Source: Ancylobacter aquaticus
GTDB taxonomy: Bacteria; Pseudomonadota; Alphaproteobacteria; Rhizobiales; Xanthobacteraceae
Assembly: GCF_004339465.1 (NCBI RefSeq)
Contig: NZ_SMFY01000001.1
Location: 1,860,001 to 1,924,000, forward strand
Length of the DNA stretch: 64,000 nt
Reading direction: 5' to 3'
Positions 36,789 through 45,448 of the stretch are shown here, in pieces (the first letter of the stretch is position 1; the number at the start of each line of letters is the position of its first letter). The notes beneath the pieces are model-generated. The model worked only from the letters and a program-made list of their open reading frames with translations, was not told the DNA's origin and searched no databases. The translations under genes and the position numbers were made by a program.

Positions 36789-37991
36789 ATGAGCGCATCT
36801 CCTTCCTCTCCCCGCATCGAGGCAGCCGCTCGTCTGGCCGGCGCGTCCCGCCGCAGCGAGATCGCCCCCTTCATCGTCATGGACGTGATGGAGCGGGCGG
36901 CGCGCATCGAGGCGGCGGGCGGACATGTCATCCATATGGAAGTCGGCCAGCCGGCCGCGTCCGCGCCCTCCACCGCCCGCGAGGCGGCGCGCCGCGCGCT
37001 CGACCATGGGCGCATCGGCTACACCAGCGCGCTCGGCATTCCCTCTCTGCGCGCCCGCATCGCCCGCCATTATGGCGAGACCTATGGCGTGGAGGTGGAC
37101 CCGGCGCGGGTGGTGGTGACGACGGGCTCGTCGTCCGGTTTCCTGCTCACCTTCCTCGCCCAGTTCGAGCCGGGCGACCGGGTGGCGATCGCCAATCCCG
37201 GCTATCCGCCCTACCGCCACATCCTCACGGCGCTGGGCTGCGAGCCGGTGCTGATCGAGACCGACGCCGCCTCGCGCTGGGTCATCACCCCCGAGGCGCT
37301 GCTGGACGCGCACCGGCGCAAACCGCTCAAGGGCGTGCTGGTGGCGAGCCCGGCCAACCCGACCGGCACGATGATGCGCCCGCAGGCGCTGGCCGAGCTG
37401 GTCCGCACCGCCGAGAGCGCCGGCATCCGCTTCATCTCCGACGAGATCTATCACGGGCTGGACTACGCCTTCCCCGCCTCCACGGCGGCGGCGATCAGCC
37501 CGGAGGCCACCATCATCCATTCCTTCTCGAAATATTTCTGCATGACCGGCTGGCGGGTCGGCTGGATGGTGATGCCGCAAACGCTGGTGCGTGCTGTGGA
37601 GCGGCTGCAGCAGAACCTCATGATCTCGGTGCCGACGCTTTCGCAGATTGCCGCCGAGGCGGCCTTTGACGGCGCGAGCGAGATGGAGGCGGTCAAGCAC
37701 GGCTATGAGGAGAACCGGATCATCCTCACCACAGGCCTGCCCGCCGCCGGCCTGCCGGAGTTCCTCCCCGTCGACGGGGCGTTCTACCTCTACGCCGACG
37801 TCGCGCGCTTCACCGACGATTCCGCCGCCTTCGCCCGCCGCCTGCTCGACGAGGCGCATGTGGCGGCGACGCCGGGCGTCGATTTCGACCCGCATCGCGG
37901 CCACCATTATCTGCGCCTGTCCTATGCCGGTGCCCCGGACGAGATGCGCGAGGCGGTGCGGCGCATCGGGGATTTTCTACGCAAGGGGTGA
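36789..37991 (+). CDS. PLP-dependent class I/II aminotransferase
   Basis: A 400-residue fold-type I aminotransferase. Visible features are HMEVGQPAASAP, IGYTSALGIPSLRARIARHYGETYG, VVTTGSSSGFLLTF, NPGYPPYRH, SPANPTGTMM, the Asp/Tyr pair in FISDEIYHGLDY and the PLP-lysine segment HSFSKYFCMTGWRVGWMV, where K of SFSKYF is the Schiff base. The amino-acid substrate is not predictable; aspartate-like or aromatic substrates are common for this group. The start at 36789 has AAGG nine bases upstream. It is a single gene, divergent from the M48 protease. Confidence 0.93.
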   Translation: MSASPSSPRIEAAARLAGASRRSEIAPFIVMDVMERAARIEAAGGHVIHMEVGQPAASAPSTAREAARRALDHGRIGYTSALGIPSLRARIARHYGETYGVEVDPARVVVTTGSSSGFLLTFLAQFEPGDRVAIANPGYPPYRHILTALGCEPVLIETDAASRWVITPEALLDAHRRKPLKGVLVASPANPTGTMMRPQALAELVRTAESAGIRFISDEIYHGLDYAFPASTAAAISPEATIIHSFSKYFCMTGWRVGWMVMPQTLVRAVERLQQNLMISVPTLSQIAAEAAFDGASEMEAVKHGYEENRIILTTGLPAAGLPEFLPVDGAFYLYADVARFTDDSAAFARRLLDEAHVAATPGVDFDPHRGHHYLRLSYAGAPDEMREAVRRIGDFLRKG

Positions 37992-38043
37992 GGGGTACTT
38001 GGCGGTTCCGATCGGCGTCCTTCGAGGCCGATTGCCTCTGCCC

Positions 38044-38415
38044 TCACCGCGCCGCCCGCGCGGCGTCATAGGCCGCCTGGGCGGCGAGGATGGTGTCCAT
38101 ATTGTGCTCGGCCCAATGGGTGAGGGCGGCCGCGGTCTGCGCCAGCGTGCGGCCGAGCGGGGTGAGGGCGTATTCCACCGTGACCGGCACGGTGGGATAG
38201 ACCGTGCGCGTCACCAGTCCGTCGCGCTCCAGCTTCTTCAGCGTCTGCGACAGAACCTTCTGCGAGATGAGCTTGATATCGCGCCGCAGATGGTTGAACC
38301 GCACCGGCCCGTCTTCCAGCCGGTCGAGGATCAGCAGCGCCCATTTGTCGGCCAGCCGGTCGAGCACCAGCCGGGTCGGGCAGCGATCTTCATAAACGTC
38401 ATAGGCTTGGCGCAT
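38044..38415 (-). CDS. HxlR family winged-helix transcriptional regulator
   Basis: A 123-residue MarR-fold regulator of the HxlR group. It has the single upstream cysteine common in redox-sensing members (EDRCPTRLVLDRL, C12), the LADKWALLILDRLEDGPVRFNHLRRDI block, recognition-helix segment ISQKVLSQTLKKLERDGLVTR and wing YALTPLGRTL. Several HxlR proteins respond to quinones or aldehydes through that cysteine. GGGAGA precedes the ATG. It is divergent from an NmrA-like oxidoreductase across a 160-base region with two perfect inverted repeats, the usual layout for a regulator and its target. Confidence 0.93.
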   Translation of the reverse strand: MRQAYDVYEDRCPTRLVLDRLADKWALLILDRLEDGPVRFNHLRRDIKLISQKVLSQTLKKLERDGLVTRTVYPTVPVTVEYALTPLGRTLAQTAAALTHWAEHNMDTILAAQAAYDAARAAR

Positions 38416-38486
38416 CGCTGTCTCCCTTTGCCGCCGTCCTGCCGACGGCGTTCCGGCGGGTCGGTTTCCTCGAGGCTACCTTGTGA

Positions 38487-38508
38487 GCCGAAAGTGCTCT
38501 CTTTCGGC
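38487..38508. promoter_or_regulatory. Inverted repeat A in the HxlR/oxidoreductase divergent promoter region
   Basis: GCCGAAAG and CTTTCGGC form an 8-bp perfect inverted repeat with a six-base spacer. It lies about 70-90 bases upstream of each start codon. It may be an operator, or part of the promoter for either gene. Confidence 0.4.
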
Positions 38509-38531
38509 CTTTCAGTGGAGAGAGTATGTAG

Positions 38532-38557
38532 TCTGTTGAAACATGGTTTCCAACAGA
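38532..38557. promoter_or_regulatory. Candidate HxlR operator upstream of the NmrA-like gene
   Basis: TCTGTTG and CAACAGA form a perfect 7-bp inverted repeat with a 12-base spacer that itself holds AAAC and GTTT. The arms and spacing fit a dimeric winged-helix regulator. It ends five bases before the AAGGAG ribosome-binding site of the oxidoreductase gene, a position that would block transcription or its initiation. Confidence 0.5.
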
Positions 38558-38574
38558 TACCAAGGAGATTGATG

Positions 38575-39414
38575 ATGGCAGGCAAGATTCTGGTGCTCGG
38601 GGCGAGCGGTCATGTCGGGCGTCCGCTGGTGCGGGCATTGCGCGCCCGGGGAGAGACGGTCAAGGCCGCTTCGCGGAGTGGTCAGCCCCTGGAGGGCGCC
38701 GAAGGCGTCGTCTTCGACATCGCCGCGCCGGATTTTGCGACGGCGTTCGACGGGGTCGACCGCGCCTTCGTGATGCTGCCGGGCGGCTATGTGAACTCAA
38801 GGGAATTGCTCACCCCGGTCATCGAGGCCGCCGCCGCGCGCAAGGTTAAGGTGGTGCTGCAGACGGCACTTGGCGTCGATGCCGACGATTCCATCCCCTA
38901 TCGACAGGTCGAACTGGCGCTGATCGCTTCGGGCACGCCCTATGTGATCCTGCGGCCGAACTGGTTCACCGACAATTTCCTGAACTTCTGGAAGCCCGGC
39001 ATCGACCATGCCGGTGTCATCGCCGTGCCGGCGGGGGAGGGTGCGTCCGCCTTCATCGACGCCCGCGACATCGCCGCCAGCGCCGCGGCAGCGCTGACAA
39101 CCGACGCCTTCGACGGGCAGGCCTTCAACCTCACCGGCCCGCAGGCGCTGGGCTATGCGCAGGCGGCGGATATTCTTGCGCCGGTTATGGGCAAGCCGGT
39201 GGGCTACACCCCGATCGACGACGACACTTTTGTCGGCATCCTGACCGGGGTGGGCATTGACGAGGACTATGCGCGCTTTCTCGCCAGCATTTTCCATCCC
39301 GTGCGCGAAGGCTGGACCTCCGGCGTCACCGATGCCGTGAAGGTGTTGACCGGCCATGAGCCGCGCTCGGTGGCGCAATGGGCGCAGGACAACGCGGCGG
39401 CGCTGCGGGCGTGA
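38575..39414 (+). CDS. NmrA-like NAD(P)-binding oxidoreductase
   Basis: A 279-residue atypical short-chain dehydrogenase. The Rossmann motif ILVLGASGHVGRPLVRAL opens the protein. Later segments ILRPNWFTDNFLNF, FIDARDIAASAAAAL and FNLTGPQAL are typical of the NmrA/QOR2-like group, which lacks the classic YxxxK catalytic pair. QOR2-like members reduce quinones with NADPH. AAGGAG is seven bases before the ATG at 38575 (an ATG at 38572 is possible). The divergent HxlR gene and the palindrome in front suggest repression that is lifted by an electrophile or quinone (inference). Confidence 0.9.
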   Translation: MAGKILVLGASGHVGRPLVRALRARGETVKAASRSGQPLEGAEGVVFDIAAPDFATAFDGVDRAFVMLPGGYVNSRELLTPVIEAAAARKVKVVLQTALGVDADDSIPYRQVELALIASGTPYVILRPNWFTDNFLNFWKPGIDHAGVIAVPAGEGASAFIDARDIAASAAAALTTDAFDGQAFNLTGPQALGYAQAADILAPVMGKPVGYTPIDDDTFVGILTGVGIDEDYARFLASIFHPVREGWTSGVTDAVKVLTGHEPRSVAQWAQDNAAALRA

Positions 39415-39462
39415 GGCCGCGCGCCCGGGACCCTCGGGAGTCTCCGGGGGCCGGGGCGTCGC

Positions 39463-40287
39463 TTACGCCACCTGCTCGGTGATCACCTCGAAACGCTGCA
39501 GCATGTGCGGCCCGAAGGTGTGGATCATCGGGATATCGGCGGCGTCCCGCCCGCGCGCCACCAGCACCCGGCCAATGCGCGGCACGTTGTGGCGGGCGTC
39601 GAACGTGTGCCAGTGCCCGCCAATATACGCCTCGAACCAGGCATTGTAGTCCATAGGCGCCGGGTCCGGCGGCACGCCGATGTCGCCGAGAAAGCCATTG
39701 CAGTAGCGGGCCGGAATGTTCATGGCGCGGGTGAGAGCCACCGCCAGATGGGTGAAATCCCGGCAGACGCCGACTCGCTCGTTAAAGGCCTGAGCGGCGG
39801 TGCGGGTGTTGCGGGCAAACTGGTAGTCGAAGCGAATCTGGGCGTTGACGAAATTGCAGATCTGCTGGACCCGGTTCCAGCCGGGGGCATAGGTGCCGAA
39901 CAGGCTCCACGCCGTGCCGGACAGTTCGTCGACCTCGCAATAGCGGCTCGGCAGCAGGAATTGCAGCATGTCGGGAGGAAGCTCGGCCGGGGGGTGCTCG
40001 ATGGCGTTCTGGTCGAACACGTCGAGCGTGCCGGGATCGGCGATGTTGACCTGGCTCTCGAACCGCACGCCGCCGCTCGGAATAACCAGGCGCCGGCAGA
40101 TATTGCCAAAGCCGTCTTCATAATTTTCGCAAGGAACCGGGCTGCCATCGCCGAGCGAGGTGACGCGGGTCATGGGGCGGTCGATGATGTCGACCTGCCG
40201 TTCCGGGTGGGGGTCGAGCAGGGTGATGGCGGCGGTCGGCTGGTTGCAGACCACCTCTATCCGGTACCCGCATTGTATCGTGATCAT
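39463..40287 (-). CDS. Transglutaminase-like family protein lacking the usual catalytic histidine
   Basis: A 274-residue protein of the bacterial transglutaminase-like superfamily. It has an N-terminal beta domain (about 1-100), the LQFLLPSRYCEVDEL linker and the core domain with C175 in VGVCRDFTHLAVAL and D230 in HTFDARHN. At the histidine position of the triad (H201 in the paralogue at 3189-4016) this protein has N215 (MDYNAWFEAYIGG). From memory, some family members have serine here, so this may be a recognised subgroup with altered chemistry. It converges with the NmrA-like gene. Cellular role is unknown. Confidence 0.85.
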   Translation of the reverse strand: MITIQCGYRIEVVCNQPTAAITLLDPHPERQVDIIDRPMTRVTSLGDGSPVPCENYEDGFGNICRRLVIPSGGVRFESQVNIADPGTLDVFDQNAIEHPPAELPPDMLQFLLPSRYCEVDELSGTAWSLFGTYAPGWNRVQQICNFVNAQIRFDYQFARNTRTAAQAFNERVGVCRDFTHLAVALTRAMNIPARYCNGFLGDIGVPPDPAPMDYNAWFEAYIGGHWHTFDARHNVPRIGRVLVARGRDAADIPMIHTFGPHMLQRFEVITEQVA

Positions 40288-40383
40288 CCCGCGCCCCGCA
40301 TCGCTGTCATTGCAGCACAGAACACCGCGCGTGGGCGGAGGTTCCAGCCGGAAACGCTGAGATTACAGGCAGGTCAGCAAAAG

Positions 40384-40408
40384 AAAACGGCGCCGCAAGG
40401 CGCCGTTT
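40384..40408 (-). terminator. Rho-independent terminator of rne
   Basis: AAACGGCGCC and GGCGCCGTTT form a 10-bp perfect stem with a four-base loop. On the minus strand the 3' arm runs into TTTTCTTTT, giving a good terminator about 50 bases beyond the rne stop. Confidence 0.8.
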
Positions 40409-40456
40409 CCATGAGCGGTGGCGAGGCGGATGCGCTCGCCGGTGTCTAATCGCCGA

Positions 40457-43273
40457 TCATTCGCCGAAGATCTTGCGCTGCCACCAGCCGGTGCGGCGCG
40501 GGCGATCGGCTTCCGGCTCGGCCGGGGCGGCTGCCTCGGTGGAAGCGGGCGCGTTCGTCTCCGGCTCATGCTTCTCCGGCTCGGCCTTCGATGCCTCGAC
40601 GGGGGCGTCAGGGGCCGGGGCCTCGGCCGGTACGTCCGGCGCGGGGGCCTCGGCCGGCGCTTCGCTCACGCCTTCGCTGTCGGCCGCGACCACCGGTGCC
40701 TTTTCGCGCACCGTCGAACGGCGGCGGCGGGGCTTTGGCTTGGCCGCTTCCGGCTCCTCGGCCGGTGCCGCTTCCGCAGCCGGGGCTTCGGCAGCGGGTT
40801 CGGCCGCAGCCGCAGGGGCCTCGACGATTTCGGCCGTCTCGGCGGCAGCCGCCTTGGTGCGACGTCCGCCACGGCGGCCACGACGCGGCTTCTCGTCCTC
40901 GGCAGGCGCGGCTTCGGCCGGCGCTTCGGGCGCAGCCTCGGGAGCAACCTCCTTGGGCGCCTCTTGCGGCGTGGCGGTCGCTTCCTCGGCCAGCGCAACG
41001 GCCTGTTCGGCGGGTTCGCCGGCCACCGGCGCCTCGGCGGTGACGTTGGCCGTCACCTCCGGCGCAGCCTCGGAGGTGACGGTGGAGCGCTCCTCATCGT
41101 CGCCCTCCTCGCCGTCATCCTCGAACTCGGCGCCGGAGAAATCCGACCCCGATTCGCCGTCGGCATGACGCTCGCCGTTCTCACCATTCTCGCCATTGGC
41201 GCCACCGCCGCGCCGACGCCGACGCCGACGGCGCCGACGGCGTCCGCCATCGCCGGCCGGATCACCTGCGGCCGGGGCCGGCGGGGTGCTGCGGCTCTCG
41301 CCGGCTTCCGTCTCGCCCTCGGCTTCGATCTCCACCGTGGCGACGGCCGCGGTTTCGGTCTCGGTCTCGTCCTCTGCGTCATCGGTGATAGCGAGGTCGA
41401 TTTCGTCCTCGGGCTCGAACACCATTTCGGGCGGGCGCGGCAGGGGAATCGGGTTCAGCACCGCCTCGCCCTTGTCGATCGCGAACGGGGTGAGCCCGGT
41501 CAGCGTCTGGTCCGCCGCGATGGTGATCAACACGCCGAAGCGCTCTTCCAGCTCGTGCAGATGCGCGCGCTTGTGGTTGAGCACATAGAGCGCGTTCTCG
41601 GCGCGGGTGCGGATGACGAGGTTATGCGTGTTCGAGCGCTGGAGAATATCCTCGGCGCCGCGCAGCATCTGCAGCGCGACCGAGGGCGAGGAGCGCACAT
41701 GGCCGGTGCCGCCGCAATGCGGGCAGACTTCGGTGGAGGATTCAAGAACGCCGGTGCGGATGCGCTGGCGGCTCATTTCCATCAGGCCGAAATGCGAGAT
41801 GCGGCCGAGCTGGATGCGGGCGCGGTCGTTCTTCAGGCAGTCCTTGAGCTTGCGCTCGACAGCCCGGTTGTTGCGCTTCTCGTCCATGTCGATGAAGTCG
41901 ATGACGACAAGGCCGGCAAGGTCGCGCAGGCGCAGCTGGCGGGCCACCTCCTCGGCGGCCTCCAGATTGGTCTTCAGCGCCGTGTCCTCGATATTGTGCT
42001 CGCGGGTCGAGCGCCCGGAGTTAACGTCGATGGAGACGAGCGCCTCGGTCGGGTTGATGACGAGATAGCCGCCGGAGCGCAGCTGCACCTGCGGCAGGAA
42101 CATCGCGTCGAGCTGGCTTTCCACCCCGAAGCGGGTGAACACCGGCTGCGTCTCCTTGTAGGGCTTCACGTTCTTCGCATGGCTCGGCATGAGCATGCGC
42201 ATGAAGTCCTTGGCCTCGCGATAGCCGTCTTCGCCGGCGACGAGAACCTCGTCGATGTCCTTGTTGTAGAGGTCGCGGATCGAGCGCTTGATCAGCGAGC
42301 CTTCCTCATAGACCAGCGAGGGCGCGGTGGAGCCCAGCGTGAGCTCGCGCACATTCTCCCACAACCGCAGGAGATACTCGAAGTCGCGCTTGATTTCCGG
42401 CTTGGTGCGGTTGGCGCCGGCGGTGCGCAGGATGACGCCCATGCCCTCCGGCACTTCGAGGTCGGAGGCGACCTCCTTCAGCCGCTTGCGGTCCTCGGCC
42501 GAGGTGATCTTGCGGGAGATGCCGCCGCCGCGCGCGGTGTTGGGCATCAGCACCGAATAGCGGCCGGCGAGCGAGAGATAGGTGGTGAGCGCCGCGCCCT
42601 TGTTGCCGCGCTCTTCCTTGACGACCTGCACCAGCATCACCTGCCGGCGCTTGATCACTTCCTGGATCTTGTAGGTGCGGGCCCGGCCGCGCGGCGGGGC
42701 GCGCTCCGGCATTTCTTCCATGGCGTCGTCCGAGCCGACCTCGTCGACGATCTCTTCCTCGTCGGCGATCTCCTCGATCTCGCCGCCACCTTCGCTGCCG
42801 CCATCGTCATCGGAGGAGGAGCGGCGACGGCGCGAGCGGCGCGCCGGGGCGGCGTCGCCCTCGCTTTCGCCAACTGTTTCTTCGGAAACGCTCTCGTCGC
42901 CCTCGGCGGCCTTGGCCGCGCCGCGCGCCCGGCGGGGACGGCCCTTGGGCTTGTCCTCGTTCTCGGCTTCGGCGTCGCGCCGCTGCTGGCGTTCTTCCTC
43001 GGCGAGCAGAGCCTGCCGGTCGGCGACGGGGATCTGGTAATAGTCGGGATGGATCTCGCTGAAGGCGAGGAAGCCATGCCGGTTGCCGCCATATTCGACA
43101 AAGGCGGCCTGGAGCGAAGGTTCTACCCGCGTAACCTTGGCGAGGTAGATGTTGCCGCGCAGCGGCTTGCGGTTGGCGGCCTCGAAGTCGAATTCCTCGA
43201 CTCGGTTGCCGCGCACCACCACCACCCGAGTCTCCTCGGGATGGGTGGCGTCGATGAGCATCTTGTTGGCCAT
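40457..43273 (-). CDS. rne: Ribonuclease E (Rne/Rng family)
   Basis: The main endoribonuclease for mRNA decay and the scaffold of the degradosome. The 938-residue protein starts MANKMLIDATHPEETRVVVV. An S1 domain (about 36-245) is split by a charged low-complexity insert of roughly 110 residues (95-200), as in other alphaproteobacteria. The DNase I-like catalytic domain has D416 in SIDVNSG and D459 in VIDFIDM, and the zinc-link C517-PH-C520 is present. The C-terminal 350 residues are disordered, with a run of arginines and Ala/Glu/Pro repeats, and end in a conserved-looking WWQRKIFGE. Regulation through its 5' leader is known in E. coli, and a long leader is possible here. Confidence 0.96.
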   Translation of the reverse strand: MANKMLIDATHPEETRVVVVRGNRVEEFDFEAANRKPLRGNIYLAKVTRVEPSLQAAFVEYGGNRHGFLAFSEIHPDYYQIPVADRQALLAEEERQQRRDAEAENEDKPKGRPRRARGAAKAAEGDESVSEETVGESEGDAAPARRSRRRRSSSDDDGGSEGGGEIEEIADEEEIVDEVGSDDAMEEMPERAPPRGRARTYKIQEVIKRRQVMLVQVVKEERGNKGAALTTYLSLAGRYSVLMPNTARGGGISRKITSAEDRKRLKEVASDLEVPEGMGVILRTAGANRTKPEIKRDFEYLLRLWENVRELTLGSTAPSLVYEEGSLIKRSIRDLYNKDIDEVLVAGEDGYREAKDFMRMLMPSHAKNVKPYKETQPVFTRFGVESQLDAMFLPQVQLRSGGYLVINPTEALVSIDVNSGRSTREHNIEDTALKTNLEAAEEVARQLRLRDLAGLVVIDFIDMDEKRNNRAVERKLKDCLKNDRARIQLGRISHFGLMEMSRQRIRTGVLESSTEVCPHCGGTGHVRSSPSVALQMLRGAEDILQRSNTHNLVIRTRAENALYVLNHKRAHLHELEERFGVLITIAADQTLTGLTPFAIDKGEAVLNPIPLPRPPEMVFEPEDEIDLAITDDAEDETETETAAVATVEIEAEGETEAGESRSTPPAPAAGDPAGDGGRRRRRRRRRRRGGGANGENGENGERHADGESGSDFSGAEFEDDGEEGDDEERSTVTSEAAPEVTANVTAEAPVAGEPAEQAVALAEEATATPQEAPKEVAPEAAPEAPAEAAPAEDEKPRRGRRGGRRTKAAAAETAEIVEAPAAAAEPAAEAPAAEAAPAEEPEAAKPKPRRRRSTVREKAPVVAADSEGVSEAPAEAPAPDVPAEAPAPDAPVEASKAEPEKHEPETNAPASTEAAAPAEPEADRPRRTGWWQRKIFGE

Positions 43274-44022
43274 TGAACTCTCTTATGGGGCAGCGGTTGC
43301 GTCGACGTCGCCAGCGACGCCGGACGGCTCAGGCCGTGCCAGTAAGCGGAAATTGAAAGCGCGAAGAGGATGCGGCGGTCAGGACGGGGAGCCTCGCAGG
43401 CGGGGCGCCGACGCGGTGCGCAGGTCACGGGCCGGCGGGCGGGTGCGCGGCGGAAAACCGCCCGGTGCACGAGACCCACACTTGCCGGCTGACGCATCAT
43501 CGTTGGTTGCCGTCCTTACACGACCGAACAGGGCAAGCCGCGACCGCGCGCGGTCCGGCTCAAGGCAGATGGCCGCGCCCGCAGGGTACGACGCGACGAA
43601 ATGCGCCGCGCGAGAACACCACGTCCACTCGTCCGTGAATGACAAAACCGGGCCGCGTTCCCCTGGCGCGCAGTCATGACGACCGCCGAGGCACGGCTAC
43701 GGGTCCTGAACGGAATTCGCGCCTTGTGCCGGGCCCTCCATTGCTGGATAGCCCTTTGCCGCAGGGGCCGCGAGAGCCGGGCGTCGACGGGCGACCGGAA
43801 AGCGAACCATATGCGTGCTCTTAATAGCGGCATGCGTGCCGATTTGGCAAGGATCGCGTCCGACAGGCTTGCCGGGCCCGCCGTTGCCCGCCGGCCACGG
43901 CGGCCGGGCGAAGCGGCGCAGGGCGAAGCGGCCGGTTAACGGTTCCTTCTTATTTCGCTAGAAAGGTCGTGAGCGCGGGCCGGCCTGTGCGCCGGACGGC
44001 CGAATGGGAGAAGCAGACCGAC
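43274..44022. other. 749-base gene-free divergent region between rne and amiC
   Basis: No gene is convincing here; short frames lack ribosome-binding sites and family features. Contents worth noting: a strong hairpin with stem GGCGG/CCGCC and an AAAA loop (43449-43462), flanked by GTGC/GCAC that extends it to about 43443-43470, on the rne leader side; a 12-base direct repeat GGGCGAAGCGGC at 43906-43917 and 43921-43932; and AT-richer patches near 43800-43850 and 43935-43965 that are the likely promoters. Confidence 0.6.
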
Positions 44023-45330
44023 ATGGCATGGCGAACCGGGATGCGGAAGATCTGGCTGGTGGCGGCGCTCGCGCTCCTTCCGGCGTGGCTTTCCACGTCC
44101 CATGCGGCGTCCCCGGCCTCCTCCAATGCCGCCGGCGAGCCGGTGGTGGCCAGCGATGCGCGCCTCGCCGGTGATGGCGAGCGCACGCGGCTGGTGATCG
44201 ACCTGTCGCGCGCGGTGCCGCTCGGTGCCTTCACCCTCGCCGATCCCTACCGGGTCGTGGTCGACATTCCCGATGTCATCTTCGCCCTTCCGGACTCGGC
44301 CGGGCAGGAGGGGCGGGGCCTTGTCGCCGCCTATCGATTCGGCCTGTTCGCGCCGGGCAAGGCGCGAATCGTGCTTGACGTCACCGACCCGGTGACGGTC
44401 GACAAGGCTTTCGTGCTGGAGCCGATGGACGACCAGCCGGCGCGGCTCGTCATCGATCTCGTCAAGACCGACCGGGCCAGCTTCCTGCAGGCGGTGGCCG
44501 CGCCGCTGCGCGCCACCGAGCAGCCGGAAATGCCGCAGGCCGAGGCTGCCGTTGCCGGCGACTTCCGTCCGGTCATCGTGCTCGATCCCGGCCATGGCGG
44601 CATCGATCCCGGTGCGGTGAATCCCAAATTCAGCGTCACCGAGAAGCATCTCGTGCTCACCATCGCCCGCCAGCTGGAGCGGCGCCTGGAGGAGACGGGG
44701 CGCTACCGCGTGCTGCTGACCCGCACCAAGGACACCTATATTTCGCTCGGCCAGCGCGTGCGCTTCGCCCGCGACAACGGGGCCAAGCTGTTCATCTCGC
44801 TGCACGCCGATTCGCTGGGCTCGCGCGACGGCGATGTCCGCGGGGCGACCATCTACACCCTCTCCGATCGCGCTTCCGACGCCGAATCGCAGCGACTGGC
44901 GGACGCGGAAAACAAGGCGGACATGATCGCCGGCCTCGATCTTTCCGAGGAACCGGCAGATGTCGCCGGCATCCTGTTCGACCTTGCCCAGCGTGAGACG
45001 CGCAATTTCTCGGCGCTCTTCGCCCGCAGTCTCGCCGGCAGCGTCAGCGGGGTGGCGCGCATGCACAAATCGCCGCTCAAATCGGCGGGATTCAAGGTGC
45101 TCAAGGCGCCCGACGTGCCCTCCGTGCTGTTCGAGCTGGGCTATCTTTCCAGCGCCAAGGACCTCGAACTCATGACATCCGCTGCATGGCAGGCTAGTGT
45201 GACCGAGGCCATGGTGGTGGCGATCGACGCCTATTTCGCCGCGCAGGGACCCGTCGAGGGTACCCCCGTGGCGTTACCGGCCAGCGTTGGCCGGACGAGC
45301 GGCGATCCACTGGCGGCGACCGGGCCCTGA
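44023..45330 (+). CDS. amiC: N-acetylmuramoyl-L-alanine amidase (AmiC-like)
   Basis: This exported zinc amidase cuts the lactyl-peptide bond in peptidoglycan, typically for daughter-cell separation. The 435-residue protein has a signal peptide (ending near TSHAA), an N-terminal AMIN domain (about 40-160, with RLVIDLSRAVP and PYRVVVDIPDV) and an Amidase_3 catalytic domain (about 180-415). The catalytic signatures are VIVLDPGHGGIDPGAV with the Zn His, a conserved Glu in TEKHLVL, and ISLHADS with the second His, followed by the catalytic Glu of SVLFELGYLS. Upstream GGGAG supports the ATG at 44023. mrcA follows after 118 bases. Confidence 0.93.
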   Translation: MAWRTGMRKIWLVAALALLPAWLSTSHAASPASSNAAGEPVVASDARLAGDGERTRLVIDLSRAVPLGAFTLADPYRVVVDIPDVIFALPDSAGQEGRGLVAAYRFGLFAPGKARIVLDVTDPVTVDKAFVLEPMDDQPARLVIDLVKTDRASFLQAVAAPLRATEQPEMPQAEAAVAGDFRPVIVLDPGHGGIDPGAVNPKFSVTEKHLVLTIARQLERRLEETGRYRVLLTRTKDTYISLGQRVRFARDNGAKLFISLHADSLGSRDGDVRGATIYTLSDRASDAESQRLADAENKADMIAGLDLSEEPADVAGILFDLAQRETRNFSALFARSLAGSVSGVARMHKSPLKSAGFKVLKAPDVPSVLFELGYLSSAKDLELMTSAAWQASVTEAMVVAIDAYFAAQGPVEGTPVALPASVGRTSGDPLAATGP

Positions 45331-45448
45331 ACGGTCGCGATTAGGCCATAGTTGCCGCGCAAACGCTGCCCTTGGGGCGGCGACGGGCATCTGGACTCGC
45401 ATCGTGCAGGCGCGCGGTGGCGTCCTCAGCTTATGGGGGCCTGGCCGC

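Noticed and set aside
43639-43939. Open frames in the rne-amiC interval as small genes
   Set aside because: Several frames overlap on both strands, are Arg-rich and lack ribosome-binding sites, as expected for non-coding high-GC DNA.
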